64,000 nt of DNA, taken from assembly GCA_944990035.1 (NCBI GenBank), contig CALYLX010000121.1:124001-188000 (forward strand). Direction: 5' to 3'. This stretch comes from Clitopilus passeckerianus (lineage: Eukaryota; Basidiomycota; Agaricomycetes; Agaricales; Entolomataceae). Both the position numbers and the translations under genes were made by a program. This document shows positions 36,538-47,317 of the stretch, in pieces (position 1 is the first letter of the stretch; each line of letters begins with the position of its first letter). Under the pieces are notes generated by a model. The model was not told the origin of the DNA. It saw nothing but the letters and a program-made list of their open reading frames with translations, and did no database searches.

Positions 36538-38037
36538 CTAGATCTCATCTACCTCAGCATCCTGCTCAGCGACATTCCACTCCTCGTACCCGGGTTGTCC
36601 GTCCACGAAATGCGCATAGTCATCTTCTCCCTCCCCAGACGCGGCTTTACAATATTCCTTCAGGATATTACGTTTCGATCCCAACCAGGGATACAGCTGA
36701 AACTGGCTTTCCAAGGTAAGGAGAAGCGCAGGGCCAGTGAGGAAGTAGACTGCGTCTGGATCTGTGCCGATCTGTTGATGTGGTTGAAGAATGAAGTAAG
36801 AAAGGGGAGATTAGAGCGAAGCGACGGGCGGGGAGAGGGCATCCGGTTGACTCACAAACAACGCATTGGGGCTCTCTCTTTCGAACTCCGGGAAATAGCA
36901 TTCGTAGCCTCGAAGGTGATATTTTGCTAGCCGAAGCTCGTAAATTGGTGAGTGACGCTTGTAGCCGACGACGTTGGCTTGGCGCATGAATGCGACTATG
37001 GAACGGGGGGAAGAGTAGACCCGGCTGCCTGTATGTATGTTACTAACGTCAAGTGGGCGAACAAGATCTGAAGGATCTTACCATCGAAAAGGCAGCACGG
37101 TGCATCGACGTCGAAGTCTACAAGAACATCCGCGGGAGACGCGAATTTCCTTAGTACGAATTGTACTTTACGGTATGGCTCTTCGACTAGACGTGTGAGA
37201 ATAGCGCTGAGTGTGTAGTAGACGGAGACGTTTGTTGAGTACCCACATAAAAGGGAGTAGGTATGTTTCGTTCGCTTGAGTTCGGGGTCCTGAGCCGTCA
37301 CCGATTGGATTGCGGAGACAAGCTTGGCGATCTTTGCTTCTGTCTATTATGCAGGTATCTTAAGCGTTAGATAAGGTAAGAGAAGTAGAGCACACCTACT
37401 TGCTCCCGATTCAAACCATAGAAGAAGACGTCAATATCCGAATTCTCATGAATCTTCTCGAACCATTCCTTCCTCGTCTCCTTCGGCCTTCTCACCCACG
37501 TCGCTGTGGGTGCAGCAAGACACGCCTCTACCGCACCTCCAGCCACTACAACGTTCTCCCAATCGTCACTGGTCAGCCCCTCAAAACACCCCTGGCTGAA
37601 CACCTCCCAGTTCACCTTGAAATCCTCCAAATCAGGAACGGTAGTCAAATCCCCTGGATTTCTCCTCGTTGTCGTCGTTGGCTTCGGCAACAACCTCTCA
37701 GGCAGCTCTGCATCAAGCTTCATGATCACAGGCCATCTACCTGGATTATGTACCTCACCGGTGGTGCCCGACGCAAAATTTCGGGTGCATCAAAGATATC
37801 GATGAGTCCGTAAAAACGATGGGATAGGATCAGGGTGCCACCGATACTCGAAACTTGAAGGCAGAGTTGGCGGAAATGAGTTTCCCAACGGAGCCAAGGG
37901 GAGAGGATGCTGTCGAGGGAGGGACCGTAAGCATGCGAGCCAGAGAGCAGGAGAGAAAGATGGGCGATGAAGGTTGTTATTTCGGGGGCGTTGGGTGGAG
38001 GAGGGGAGAGGGTGTCAACGGACGTGGACGTGTTCAT
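36538..38037 (-). CDS. Nucleotidyltransferase-like protein, better-preserved copy
   Basis: Minus strand, starting at ATG 38037 by comparison with the paralogue (the upstream in-frame ATG at 38145 is possible). Blocks in order: NAPEITTFIAHLSLLLSG, WLRWETHFRQLCLQ, FYGLIDIFDAPE; then DLTTVPDLEDFKVNWEVFSQ, NVVVAGGAVEACL, NSDIDVFFYGLNREQ, YRKVQFVLRKF, DVLVDFDVDAPCC, FMRQANVV, RHSPIYELRLAKYHLRGYECYFPEF and GYEEWNVAEQD. Introns join cleanly after NREQ, in YSLLF, at FDG and at NALF, and no stop interrupts that part. GG, then DID and a later DxD on hydrophobic strands, fit the PolB-like nucleotidyltransferase pattern. The join between the first block and PDLEDF (about 37780-37735) is unresolved: the frame changes, and a 41-nt GTGAGG...GAAG intron is one possibility. 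Confidence 0.6.
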
Positions 38038-38244
38038 GGTGGTCACCGGCGTGAGGAGTGGAGGCGGAAGGGTATGGTACGACGCGTCTGGTGACGAGAT
38101 TAATTTAGTAGTTTCAGGGCCTAGAGCCTCATTAGGCTCCACCATTACGCGAATCAGGCGTTCTTCGTTACCTATCTAGGCTGTCTCTGGGTTATATTCA
38201 GCAGCTACAAGGCCATATCGCGGCACATCTTATCTGCATGCCTT

Positions 38245-38640
38245 TCCCTACAAATTGGACGTCGTTTTCGTAGGAAAAACGCGTCAACTTTCTTAGATGC
38301 GTCGGACGCGTTCGTGACTATTATGAGTCACACGTCACATGGGCGTGAGTCGTGAGACACAAACCGACATGCTTCTAGAATTTCTACTTAGAAGAGTCAG
38401 CCGTTGGAGCTGACTCTTCACCGCGGTTGCCAATCCAATGCTTGTTGCTTCGCTCATGGAATCGAATCCAACACAACCGTTCTTTGTATAGAATTCTACC
38501 AAGTTCTTCTAACATGAAAGGCCCACGCCCTTTTGGCGACCTTCTGAACTTGCCGGGTCTTGAAAGCTTGATTTTCCTATCTTCAACTAGACCTCGAAAT
38601 CTCTCCCCCAAGGTGAACGGTGAACAAGTGAACTCGAGGA
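38245..38640 (+). repeat. Diverged dispersed repeat, copy 1
   Basis: It shares several collinear blocks with 42450-42790 in the same orientation: ATTGGAC..CGTTTTCG, GTTCGTGAC, AATGCTTG..CGCTCATGGAAT.GAAT and a later TTCT..C.A. block. Identity is modest. The two copies bracket the NACHT gene at 40308-41851. Confidence 0.4.
38391..38419. repeat. Perfect inverted repeat, 11-bp stem
   Basis: GAAGAGTCAGC, a 7-base spacer, then GCTGACTCTTC. No T-run follows it on either side. It lies inside the diverged repeat and has no homologue in the second copy. Confidence 0.6.
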
Positions 38641-40307
38641 TATCGGGGAACCCTGCAGGGTTCATCTGCCTGCTTAAGCTGTTAACCTGTAAACACATCT
38701 GAGACCGCGTGGCTTCATGTCAGTGAACATTGTAGCTCCGAACGAGTAAACATGTTAAGCTCTGGTGCCAGTGAGTGCTTTTCGTCCAACCTGACCTGCC
38801 TCTTCGCCCTTCTAACAGGGTAACTCGTGTGTTTTTTCTGTCGAAGGATTCTCGCATTCGGCGGGGCCTGGTTCGAGGATATGGTCCTGCAGATGCTTCG
38901 CGTAGACGTCCTGTATGTCCAGACGAGACCGACGAATTCAAGCACTACACGCCATGGCTCCCAGATGTGGATTTATGTTGAAAGACGTCGGTGAGTGGCT
39001 TTCGTCGGTTTGATACTCATATACTAATCGTACTAATCGAAAGAAGTTACACACTCCTCTGGTCATGCTATGGATATTCTGGGCCGGCTTAACGGCTTGA
39101 ATCGATCCACATATAGGAATGGAATAAGAGAACGCTCGCGTTCGCATGATCTTGGAGGGGCCCGAGACCTAATTGTCGGCAGGGACGATTTCAAGCTCGA
39201 CTGCTCGTTTGCGTGCGGGTGTATGTCGCCGTTGATCATCGAGATTGTGCCTTTGGAAGAGCCGGGCGCATTGTACGACTGCATCCTTGAGTGCTGCTCC
39301 TGGAGAGTTATCCTTCTAACCTTATCTGATTCTGCTTCCCCTTCAGGGCATATAGCTATGAATTATGGCTAAATTCGCCGTGACAGTGAATCGCAGAAGG
39401 AGGCGGTCAAGGCGGGTCTCTCGACCTGTTCACGCTGTGGTCGAATGCTCATACCCACTCTACAAAACGTCCGGGCATGCAGTTCAATTATGTCCCGTGT
39501 CTGCCATCAGTGCTCGTGTTACTGTATAACATGTCCAAACCTCGTCGCTATTTTGACTTGCACCTTCTCGCTGCCTCCTAGCTATTGACATAATGCATAT
39601 TTTATGGACCTTTGTCTTTCCTGAAACTTCTGTTGTTCCTACTACCCATTCATGGAACGCGCGTACGAGTTCAAGATATAAACGAAGTACTTGTGTATCG
39701 AAGCATCTACCAGGTATATTTATACGGTCCTCTACACCGTCTTCTCGCATACTGGAATATCAATAGGATCGCTGTAAGGAACGAAAGGAGATGTGAATAG
39801 GAGAGGATCGAAGAGAAGGACTTCATTAACATAGCAACAAAGTCTACGACCTCTATGAAGTCTGTGGAAGCTAGCGGACACATTGAGAACAGGGAGAGCC
39901 CAGTCGTAATCGCAAGGATCGAAATTCGGATGAAATATACTATCTTCAGTTGCTCGAGAGCAATCAGAATGACGCCTAGGGACCAGTCGCGCGGTAGGTC
40001 TAGCTCCTCCCAACCGGAACTATAGAGTTTGAACACAATCAATGTGTACAATTTCATAAAAATCACGTTTCGCTTCATGCTCACATACCACCACCGGCAC
40101 GGGGATGGTGGGATTTCTTGCGGAGGAGACATCTGGGAGAGAGAAAATCCAGTCAACAAGGATATGCCATCTTTTGATCGAAATTACGAACCAGGAGAGA
40201 CCGCAAGAATAACCTCGGAGCATTGATCAGACGGATACGAGCTCGATTAGACGAGCCAGTCCGGGCATGCCAAAAGCTTGCTAGTTCGTTGTCCAATACT
40301 AGAATCA

Positions 40308-41851
40308 TCAGCCTTGAGTACTCAATGGGTGTAGAGTCTGGATACGTCTACCAGCGTAATCCAGGAGTTTCAGCTGAAGACGAAGACTTGCATGACTATT
40401 TCCGCAGAAACGCCCAGATCGATTGGGATCAAGCAGGAAATCAATAAATGACGTGTGTAAGAATTCAACAATTCCTGATGTTGCATCTTGAGGAACCTGA
40501 AGGACTGAATGAAGGTCCGTGAGGTCTGCATCGATCTGAACCGGGGTGGTAGCGAGAATCATTGCAAAATGTTGTGGGGACTGAATCGGCACACCCTCCA
40601 TCTTGAATATGCGTTTATAGTGGCTATCTCCGGTGTGGAGTAGAAGTTGGAAGATATCGGTGACATTTGGGAGAGAATCCTGCGAAATAGATCCAAGAAT
40701 GTGGGTATAAAGTACATGGGAATCCTTCAGAGGCTGGGAACTTTGCTTGTTTAAAGAGGAAAGGCTGAGGATTTCCTTCAGTCGCTCCTCTGGATTGCCA
40801 CGGGCGGTAAGATATCGGACGGTAGTAGATGGATAGAGAAAGCCACTCGACGATTTCTCGACAAGTTTGCGTATCTGATCGTTCGACGGCCACGATGGCG
40901 GGAGCTTTGAGTTCGTGTGCCTGATTTCTCCAAATTTGCAAGTCAGATAGAGATGTATGTCTTTGTCGGGGTTGTAAGAGTCGTCCAGGAAGATGCGTGA
41001 TACGGAGTCTGTAAGGTGGGTTTGCGAAAAGAAATCTCTGATCTTGCGTTCGGGACGACTAGCGATTACGAAGCGAAATGGGATTTCGCTCTCGCACGCG
41101 ACCTCTATGGCTTCCAGAATCTCCCGCTGCTGATCTTCGTGGCTATGACCTTGAAGACCTCTACACAGCTCGTCTAATCCGTCGATCAGAATGATGACGG
41201 GGCCTGATTCCAAGGGGACAGCTTTTAGAGGCTCAATAATGAGCTCCTCTATCTGCGCCATTAGGTCCATATCGAAAATTCCACCCCATCGTATACACTT
41301 CTCGATATGTGGCTGAATTTGGGGGTAACGTTTGGCGAGTTGGTACAGGATAGTCGGAATGAGGTGTGTCTTGCTATTCCGTTTGATATCGGAACGGAGA
41401 AAGAAGTAAGCTGCGCTGAGAGCTTTGTCCTTTTCCCAGGCCTCTGCCATACTTCTCATAATGGAGGTTTTGCCTGCGCCAGCGGGTCCACACAGCCATA
41501 GGATAGCTTCAGACGAAGTTTTAATTTCTCTGATAGCCCAAGCACGGATTGAGGCCAATACGGCTACTCGAGTTTGAGGATGACATTTTGGTGACTGATA
41601 ACGATCAGCAGAGTCCGAGTTGTGTAGGGCCCCAAATGCAACTTGGTTCCTCCAAGTCTCAGTGGGATCTATTCGAACTGATCAGTCATCGTCTACTTAC
41701 CTTCAATCAAAGCGGGTTTAGACTCACCTGGGTTGGGTGGGGTGATCTCTCGGCTGAGTTGTGTTACACGGTTAACAATGCGAAGATCTCTTCCAGCAAC
41801 TACCACGTTTGAGTGTAGAATCTGAGACGCAGACGTATTGGGGAGAGACAT
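40308..41851 (-). CDS. NACHT-type STAND NTPase, copy A
   Basis: Two exons on the minus strand, 41851-41728 and 41668-40308, give 1485 nt (494 residues). The short N-terminal exon has the family pattern seen in copies B and C (ASQILHSNVVVAGRDLRIVN). A linker with FGALHNSDSADRY and KCHPQTRVAVL leads to the NACHT core: Walker A GPAGAGKTS near 102-110, FFLRSDIKRNSKTHLIPTI, Walker B VIILIDGLDEL near 199-209, RFVIASRPERKIR, and YPSTTVRYL. Past VEFLHTSFIDFLLD the protein stops early. It lacks the ~100-residue C-terminal part and the separate last exon of the other two copies. Fungal NACHT proteins are NLR-like signalling ATPases used in non-self recognition. No repeat sensor domain follows. Confidence 0.85.
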
Positions 41852-43899
41852 AGTGACTTAGGTGTGAGAGGAAGCTGTTTTTAAAATTTATATGAAGGGC
41901 GTTCGTGGGATGTAGACACAGCAGCGCCGGGGACTACGGAATCGGTGTACTTTTTGGATCGGGAGGCGGAGAACGTTCAAAACCCACGGGCCAAGAGTCT
42001 GATGTGGAGGCAACATTGGTGACCATTCTTCTAGATTGGGTTCGAGGTGTGTCGAGTGTGCTAGGCATTTGTAAAACCGATCATCTTCGTTGTTGTGATC
42101 CCTGCTGGGCCAGTGCTGGCACGACAAATATCTAGCCCATGGGACACGTGGGCGAGTGTGAGGGTGCCACTGATAATGATATCAGAGAGTCAGTGACAGT
42201 GGCAGAAATGGCTCTCCCAAGGGAGCCAGAGAGGGCTGAGTTAGAAGAGATGAAGGATGTTTTTCGGTGTGTTGGGTGGAGGTTAGGAGGACTGTGTCTG
42301 GTGAGAAGATTGGTCGACTTGAATGAGGTCCAGAGGCCCAGTGGGTCTCGTTGAGCTACGCGTACCACGCATTCAGAGTTACTATTGGCCCATTAAAAAA
42401 ACAATTCACGAGAATTCATCGATCATTGTGTTTCTGAAACTCTTCATGGATTGGACAACGTTTTCGAGAGAAATAAATGTGTCAAGACGTCCACGTGTTC
42501 GTGACAAATCGAAATGACATCATGGATGTACGCGAGTCTTGGGAATTCTGTCCCTCTCTGCCCTCTCTGGCAGGTGCAGTGGTTTGTTGAACTTCGTGAT
42601 CGTTAATTCAATGCTTGCTCCGCTCATGGAATTGAATGTAACCCAAGTCATCTTTCTAATTTCAAACACTCCTAGCGACTCTTCCAAGATGATGTTCCCA
42701 CGGCCTTCTGAGATTTCTGCCTCAATCTCTCAGAAGTCCAACTGAACTTCGAATTTCTCGTAGAAGTCAACAAGTACAGACTCGAAGCTTAAGGCCTTAA
42801 GGCGTCACGCGCCACGTTGGGCGTATAGGGCCCTGATTGACTCCCCTACACGGTCGCTGTATACATAGTCTTACAACTACCTGTCTCAGGCTTCTGAAGT
42901 TTGCCAACAAATCTACGCCAGGGCATGTTCGGAACCTCCATCAAACACGAACAGGAAATCTCTACACAATCTGAAAAAATAGAGCTGAGGCAACAGCAGC
43001 TCTCAGTGAGTATGCCTTATATCTCTGACGTTCCTTTGCTAACTCGTCGTTCGGCATAGCTCCAAACTTCCCTTGCTGCACGACAACGCGAGGACATTCT
43101 GATTTCGGGCCATGCAGGGGTGTTTCTACGCAAGCCGACATTCAAAGTTTGCTTCAGACTCCATAGCAACTCCGACCTCCTTCACGACTCTCGAAGAAGG
43201 AACACATTCCGCTAGCCCTCAATCCCATCCGTAAAGGACGACTGTTTGTCAAAATAGTGGGTGGCGAGTTGAATGGCAGTGGTAAATGTTTTGGCCCGTC
43301 CGTTTGAGGTTTTTCTACTAACTTCCGAACCTCTAGGCGCAACCACGCAAGCTATGAAGTCCAAATCAACCGCCTGATAGACCTCGATATCGGGAGAGGA
43401 GAAGGATTTATGAGCGTTCCTACGTTCCTAAGATTTGGAGGGACTACCTGCTAGCCAAGGTGGATGAATCAAACCTTTGGGCGCCAAGCTGCGGCTTCTT
43501 GTTAGCAGTGGATGCTGGGCAAAAGCCGTCGGTACGTCGTTGGTTACTTTGAAACCCATTCGCACTGCTAACCTGCCAATGTGTCCAGACAGAACGTTGC
43601 TCAAGTAGTAGGGAGGAGCATCGACCACTCATAGCCTGCGGGTTCCGAGACTCTGAATGCCGTGCTTGTTGTAGGCATATTCGGGACAGACCTCTCGGTC
43701 TCAATCATTTCAGACTTTCCGAGGCAAGTTGATTCTCTTTGTTCGCTGTAATCATATTTAACATCTTGTGTCCACAGAGGTGTGAAGTCACGCACTGGAT
43801 ATTATGCACTGGATATTACATTGCAACATGGCGGGGCAGATCACTGAGCTCCTGTATAGGCACAGGCTCCAGGATAAGCTCCTCAGCTTCGCGTCCCAA
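41852..43899. other. Intergenic or degraded transposon flank
   Basis: It contains the second copy of the diverged repeat (42450-42790). From about 42925 there are splice-like fragments (a short frame with KHEQEISTQSEKIELRQQQ followed by GT...AG) and broken frames to 43740, which probably belong to the decayed element further right. No intact gene. Confidence 0.4.
42450..42790 (+). repeat. Diverged dispersed repeat, copy 2
   Basis: This is the partner of 38245-38640. The best-conserved block is AATGCTTG..CGCTCATGGAAT.GAAT near 42609-42640. It carries no coding signal. Confidence 0.4.
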
Positions 43900-44830
43900 A
43901 CACCTCCAGCTAACAACACTCTCGCCGACTCCTTCAAAAAGCTTCGTACCTTCCTTTGGTGGGGGGAATATACAACGCGCTACTTATGCACACATCATCA
44001 ACCTCGTCGTCGTCGCAGCCATCCTGTCCCAGCTCGTCAAGGCGAAGAAAGATGGTGGCTAAGATGACGAAGAGGATGAAGAGGCCTTGGAGGACGGATA
44101 TGCTGGTGATGAGGAGGATTCGGAGGACGATAACGATGGTGATGAAATCGGCGGAAACATTGAGGCGAGCCGCTAAGCGCTGGTTGACAAGGCGGCTCGC
44201 GAGGTCATAGCAGATACCGCTGCACCCATCCTGGCTCTCGAGGTCGAGAACCTTGGGCGGTCTGCCTTATACAACGTATGTCATTCACTATGCGTTGAGG
44301 CCTATTATTTACCCATTGTTCACTAGGTTCGGACTCTGGCCAACAGGATCATCCGTCGTTCCGTTATCTGCGCCGGCTTAGAGGAAACCTCACTCAATCG
44401 CAAGATACGACGGAAGAGCACCTCTATACGCATTGACCGGACTCGCGAGCTTTGCCAAGCCCTCAGTGCGCTCGTCATCAGAAAGGAACACAACAAGGCT
44501 CGTAGTGTTCTCCTCGCCGTTTAGCTGTCGGGGAAGGAGTGGCGACTCCTTGACAAACTCTACCCTCTCCTCAAGGTATGTATATCTTTTCCAAACACAT
44601 CTGCTTCTCATTAAGTGCCAAATAGGTCTTCCCCGCTGCCACGAAATGATTCTCTACAAAGAATGTGCCGTTTGTTCATCAAGCCATCCTGATCATTGAC
44701 ATCATCACCGATGCTTTGGATGAGTTTTTTTTTGCGAAATTGGAAAAGGACGGTAGAGGAGGACAGTGGGACTTCATATAGCCGCAGTATGATTTCGTAT
44801 TTATGTTGATTGATAAAATACATCCAAGGG
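43900..44830 (+). mobile_element. Decayed hAT-family transposase
   Basis: Frame pieces in order match the transposases of basidiomycete hAT elements. They are a YAHIINLVV...ILSQ block (about 43990), an acidic DEEDEEALEDGY spacer, VRTLANRIIRR, RKIRRKSTSIRIDRT (about 44400), and the C-terminal EWRLLDKLYPLLK and DALDEF (about 44540-44730). Two GT...AG introns survive. The frame is broken by at least four lesions: a frame change before the acidic spacer, TAG inside the SR.ALVDKAA block, TAG before LSGKEW, and TGA after FPAATK. No terminal inverted repeats or target-site duplication were identified. The element is not autonomous. The ankyrin gene ends at its right edge. Confidence 0.65.
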
Positions 44831-44841
44831 TAGAACATGAA

Positions 44842-47317
44842 CTAGCTGGTTGGGGCTACTTTTATAATTGAGTCTTTGGCCCCCTTCTTCTTGAGAAATT
44901 TTGCAATACGATCGTGCTGACAGTCATATGCGGCTTGAAGTGGACTGCCATACTTGCCACCTAGGGTAGTATAAGAACATAATGCATCCCGTAAATCAGA
45001 CCATTTACCTTGGCTGTTGACATCAGCACCTTGCCTGACAAGAAACCCGACTACTTCCAAGTCTCCCTTAAATGCAGCCGCTTGGAGTGCAGTGCCGTAT
45101 TCACCACCTGATGTATTGAAATCAGAACATAATCCACCTTGGAAATCAGACTACCTACCTTGGCCGTTGACATCAGCACCGTTCTCAACAAGACACTTCA
45201 CTACATTCACATCTCCCTCATATGCAGAAGCCTGGAGTGCAGTGCCATATTCACCGCCTGATGCGACGGAATCAGAACATGAAACATCCTGAAATCAGAC
45301 TACTTACCTTGGATGTTGACATCAGCACCCTTTTCAACAAGAAACTCGACTGCATCCCAGGATCCGTTATATGCAGCAGCCTGGAGTGCAGTGCCATACT
45401 TGCCACCTAGGTTAACAAGATCAGAACACAATGCATCCTATAAATCAGACCATTTACCTTGGCTGTTGACATCAGCACCCTGCTCAACAAGAAATTCAAC
45501 TGCGTCCAAATGTCCTTTACATGCAGCAGCTTGGAGTGCAGTGCCATATTCACCACCTGATATAATGAAATCAGAACACAATCCACCTTAGAAATCAGAT
45601 TACTCACCTTGGGTATTAACATCAGCACCTTTCTCAACAAGAAACTTGACTTTATTCAACAATACGGAATATGCAGCAGCCTGGAGTGCAGTGCCATATT
45701 CGCCACCTGGTGGAATGGAATCAGAACATGATGCATCTTGGAAATCAGATTACTCACCTCGGCTGTTAACATCGGCACCATTCTCAACAAGAAATTTGAC
45801 TATTTCCAAGGTTCCTGAACGTGCAGCGGCCTGGAGTGCAGTGCCATATGTACCACCTGGTGGAATGAAATCAGAATATAATGCATCCTGGAAATCTGGC
45901 CACTCACCTTGGATGTTGACATCAGCACCTTTTTCAACAAGTAACTTGACACTTGCCAAGGATCCCCAGCAGGCAGCAGCCTGGAGTGCAGTGCCATGTT
46001 CACCACCTGAGTAATAAAATCAGAACATAATCCATCTTGGAAAATCGGAGTTCTCACCTTGGGTGTTGACATCAGCACCTTTCTCAATGAGAAATTTGAT
46101 AGTCTCGGAGGCTCCTCCATACGCAGCAGCCTGGAGCGCAGTGCCATATTTACCACCTGGTGCGATGAAGTTAGAACACCACAGCCCTGATCCTGGGACC
46201 ACTTGCTCTTACCCCGACCATTGACATTAGCGCCACGCTCAATGCATTCCTTAACTCTTCCAAAGTCTCTCTTCTCTGTTGCATTAAGTAAATCTACAGT
46301 GGCCCTGGCTGCTGCTGCTGCCCTGGCTCTTTCTCTCTCTTCAGCCATCACTAATGCCTTCGCATCCTCAATTTGCTTTTTGCGCCGTTCAAGAAAGGTC
46401 TCCACCAGATCGCGGGCTGGAACCAGAAGAAGGAGTAGGGCAAGAGTTTGTCCGAATGTCCATTCCGACTCAGAGTCACCTTGTTTGAGGAATAGTGCAT
46501 TTCTTTGAATTGAGGCCTCCGTGTCTGCAACAAAGACAACATTGATGACTCCCAGAACAATGAGCCCGATGTGAACAGGTACAATGCTCATTTGACGGTG
46601 CACAGATCTCCGAGCTGCGTGGTTATATGTCCTATAGAGGAAAATACAAGCAGAGGCCGGAATGATCAGATTCAGTCCTGGGAGGAGGAGGATCGAGTAG
46701 ATGATGATTGACCATAGGCGCAATCCTGTCGAAGCAAGTGGGACACCACCACCAAAGATGATGACCGAGGAAGACATTGAGCACGAAGATGATGAGGAAG
46801 ATCCGAATATAGCAGGGCCGCTCCAGAGCCAAATTCCAACCACCGCCATAAGCGATAGGTGCAAGGAGCCAAGAATGAGGACGGGGTCTTTGGAGAGCAT
46901 CTTGGCACGCCTGGCCCAAGTCACTCCGGATACCGACAGCCCTTCCCATAGCCCACTCTCTTCATCCCCTTTGCCCTTCTCCTCTGGTACATTTTTGTGA
47001 TGGATGTAAAGTAGGAAGTAAATGAACGTATTCGTATTGTTCATCCAGCTGAGGTTGAGGACGATGGTTGCGTGGAAATTGCTCAAGCCGTGTAAAAGTG
47101 CTTGAACGACTGCAGAGATGAGGATGGCGAAGGCGGTAATAAGGATAGTCGTGGACTGCGTCTCGAGGGAATCAAGTTCTGTGCGGGTGACCTTCTTGTC
47201 GCTAAGAGCGTACAGCGCCGGAATGAAGCTGAGAAAGTTTTGGGCATAGATGGCTATTCGGACACCAATGCCGGAAATGTCTGGATTGGCTGGAATGCAA
47301 TGGTTCGCAATCGACAT
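44842..47317 (-). CDS. Multi-pass membrane protein with exon-per-repeat ankyrin array
   Basis: The main exon is 47317-46213. Eight consecutive 99-nt exons follow between 46156 and about 45010, then a last exon 44960-44842. This gives about 671 residues. Residues 1-320 contain about seven hydrophobic helices (for example TTILITAFAILISAVVQAL and TFGQTLALLLLLVPARDL) and a conserved WMNNTNTFIYFLLY. A charged helix (RRKKQIEDAKALVMAEERER) leads into ankyrin repeats. Each 99-nt exon encodes exactly one 33-residue repeat (GGEYGTALQAAA...FLVEKGADVNxQ) with phase-1 borders, and the ~51-nt introns also resemble one another. The likely site is an intracellular or plasma membrane with cytosolic ankyrins. 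Upstream exons (PANPDISGIGVR joined to WNDHCLDATLTS near 47395) may exist, so the N-terminus is uncertain. Confidence 0.75.
44961..46156 (-). repeat. Tandem exon-intron array, eight units of about 150 bp
   Basis: Each unit is a 99-nt ankyrin exon plus an intron of about 51 nt (48 in the last). Introns share GTGAGT...CTGATTT...ATGTTCTGATTTC...CAG. The units start at about 150-bp steps from 46156 leftwards. The coding parts share TATGGCACTGCACTCCAG and GGTGCTGATGTCAAC. Duplication therefore copied exon and intron together. Confidence 0.85.

Larger units (their letters stand above)
38038..40307. other. Intergenic, repeats but no confident gene
   Basis: This is 2.3 kb holding a hairpin (38391-38419), one copy of a diverged repeat (about 38245-38640), and weak frames. 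A minus-strand frame at 39707-40159 is hydrophobic, but it ends without a splice-consistent partner and I do not trust it. Confidence 0.4.

Noticed and set aside
39707..40159. Hydrophobic 150-codon minus-strand frame that could be a small membrane protein
   Set aside because: It begins and ends without a coherent exon structure, and an overlapping frame is equally open; not enough support.
44961..46156. Regularly spaced repeats resembling a CRISPR array
   Set aside because: The repeats are 99-nt ankyrin exons with GT...AG introns between them in a fungal gene; CRISPR arrays are not found in such genomes.
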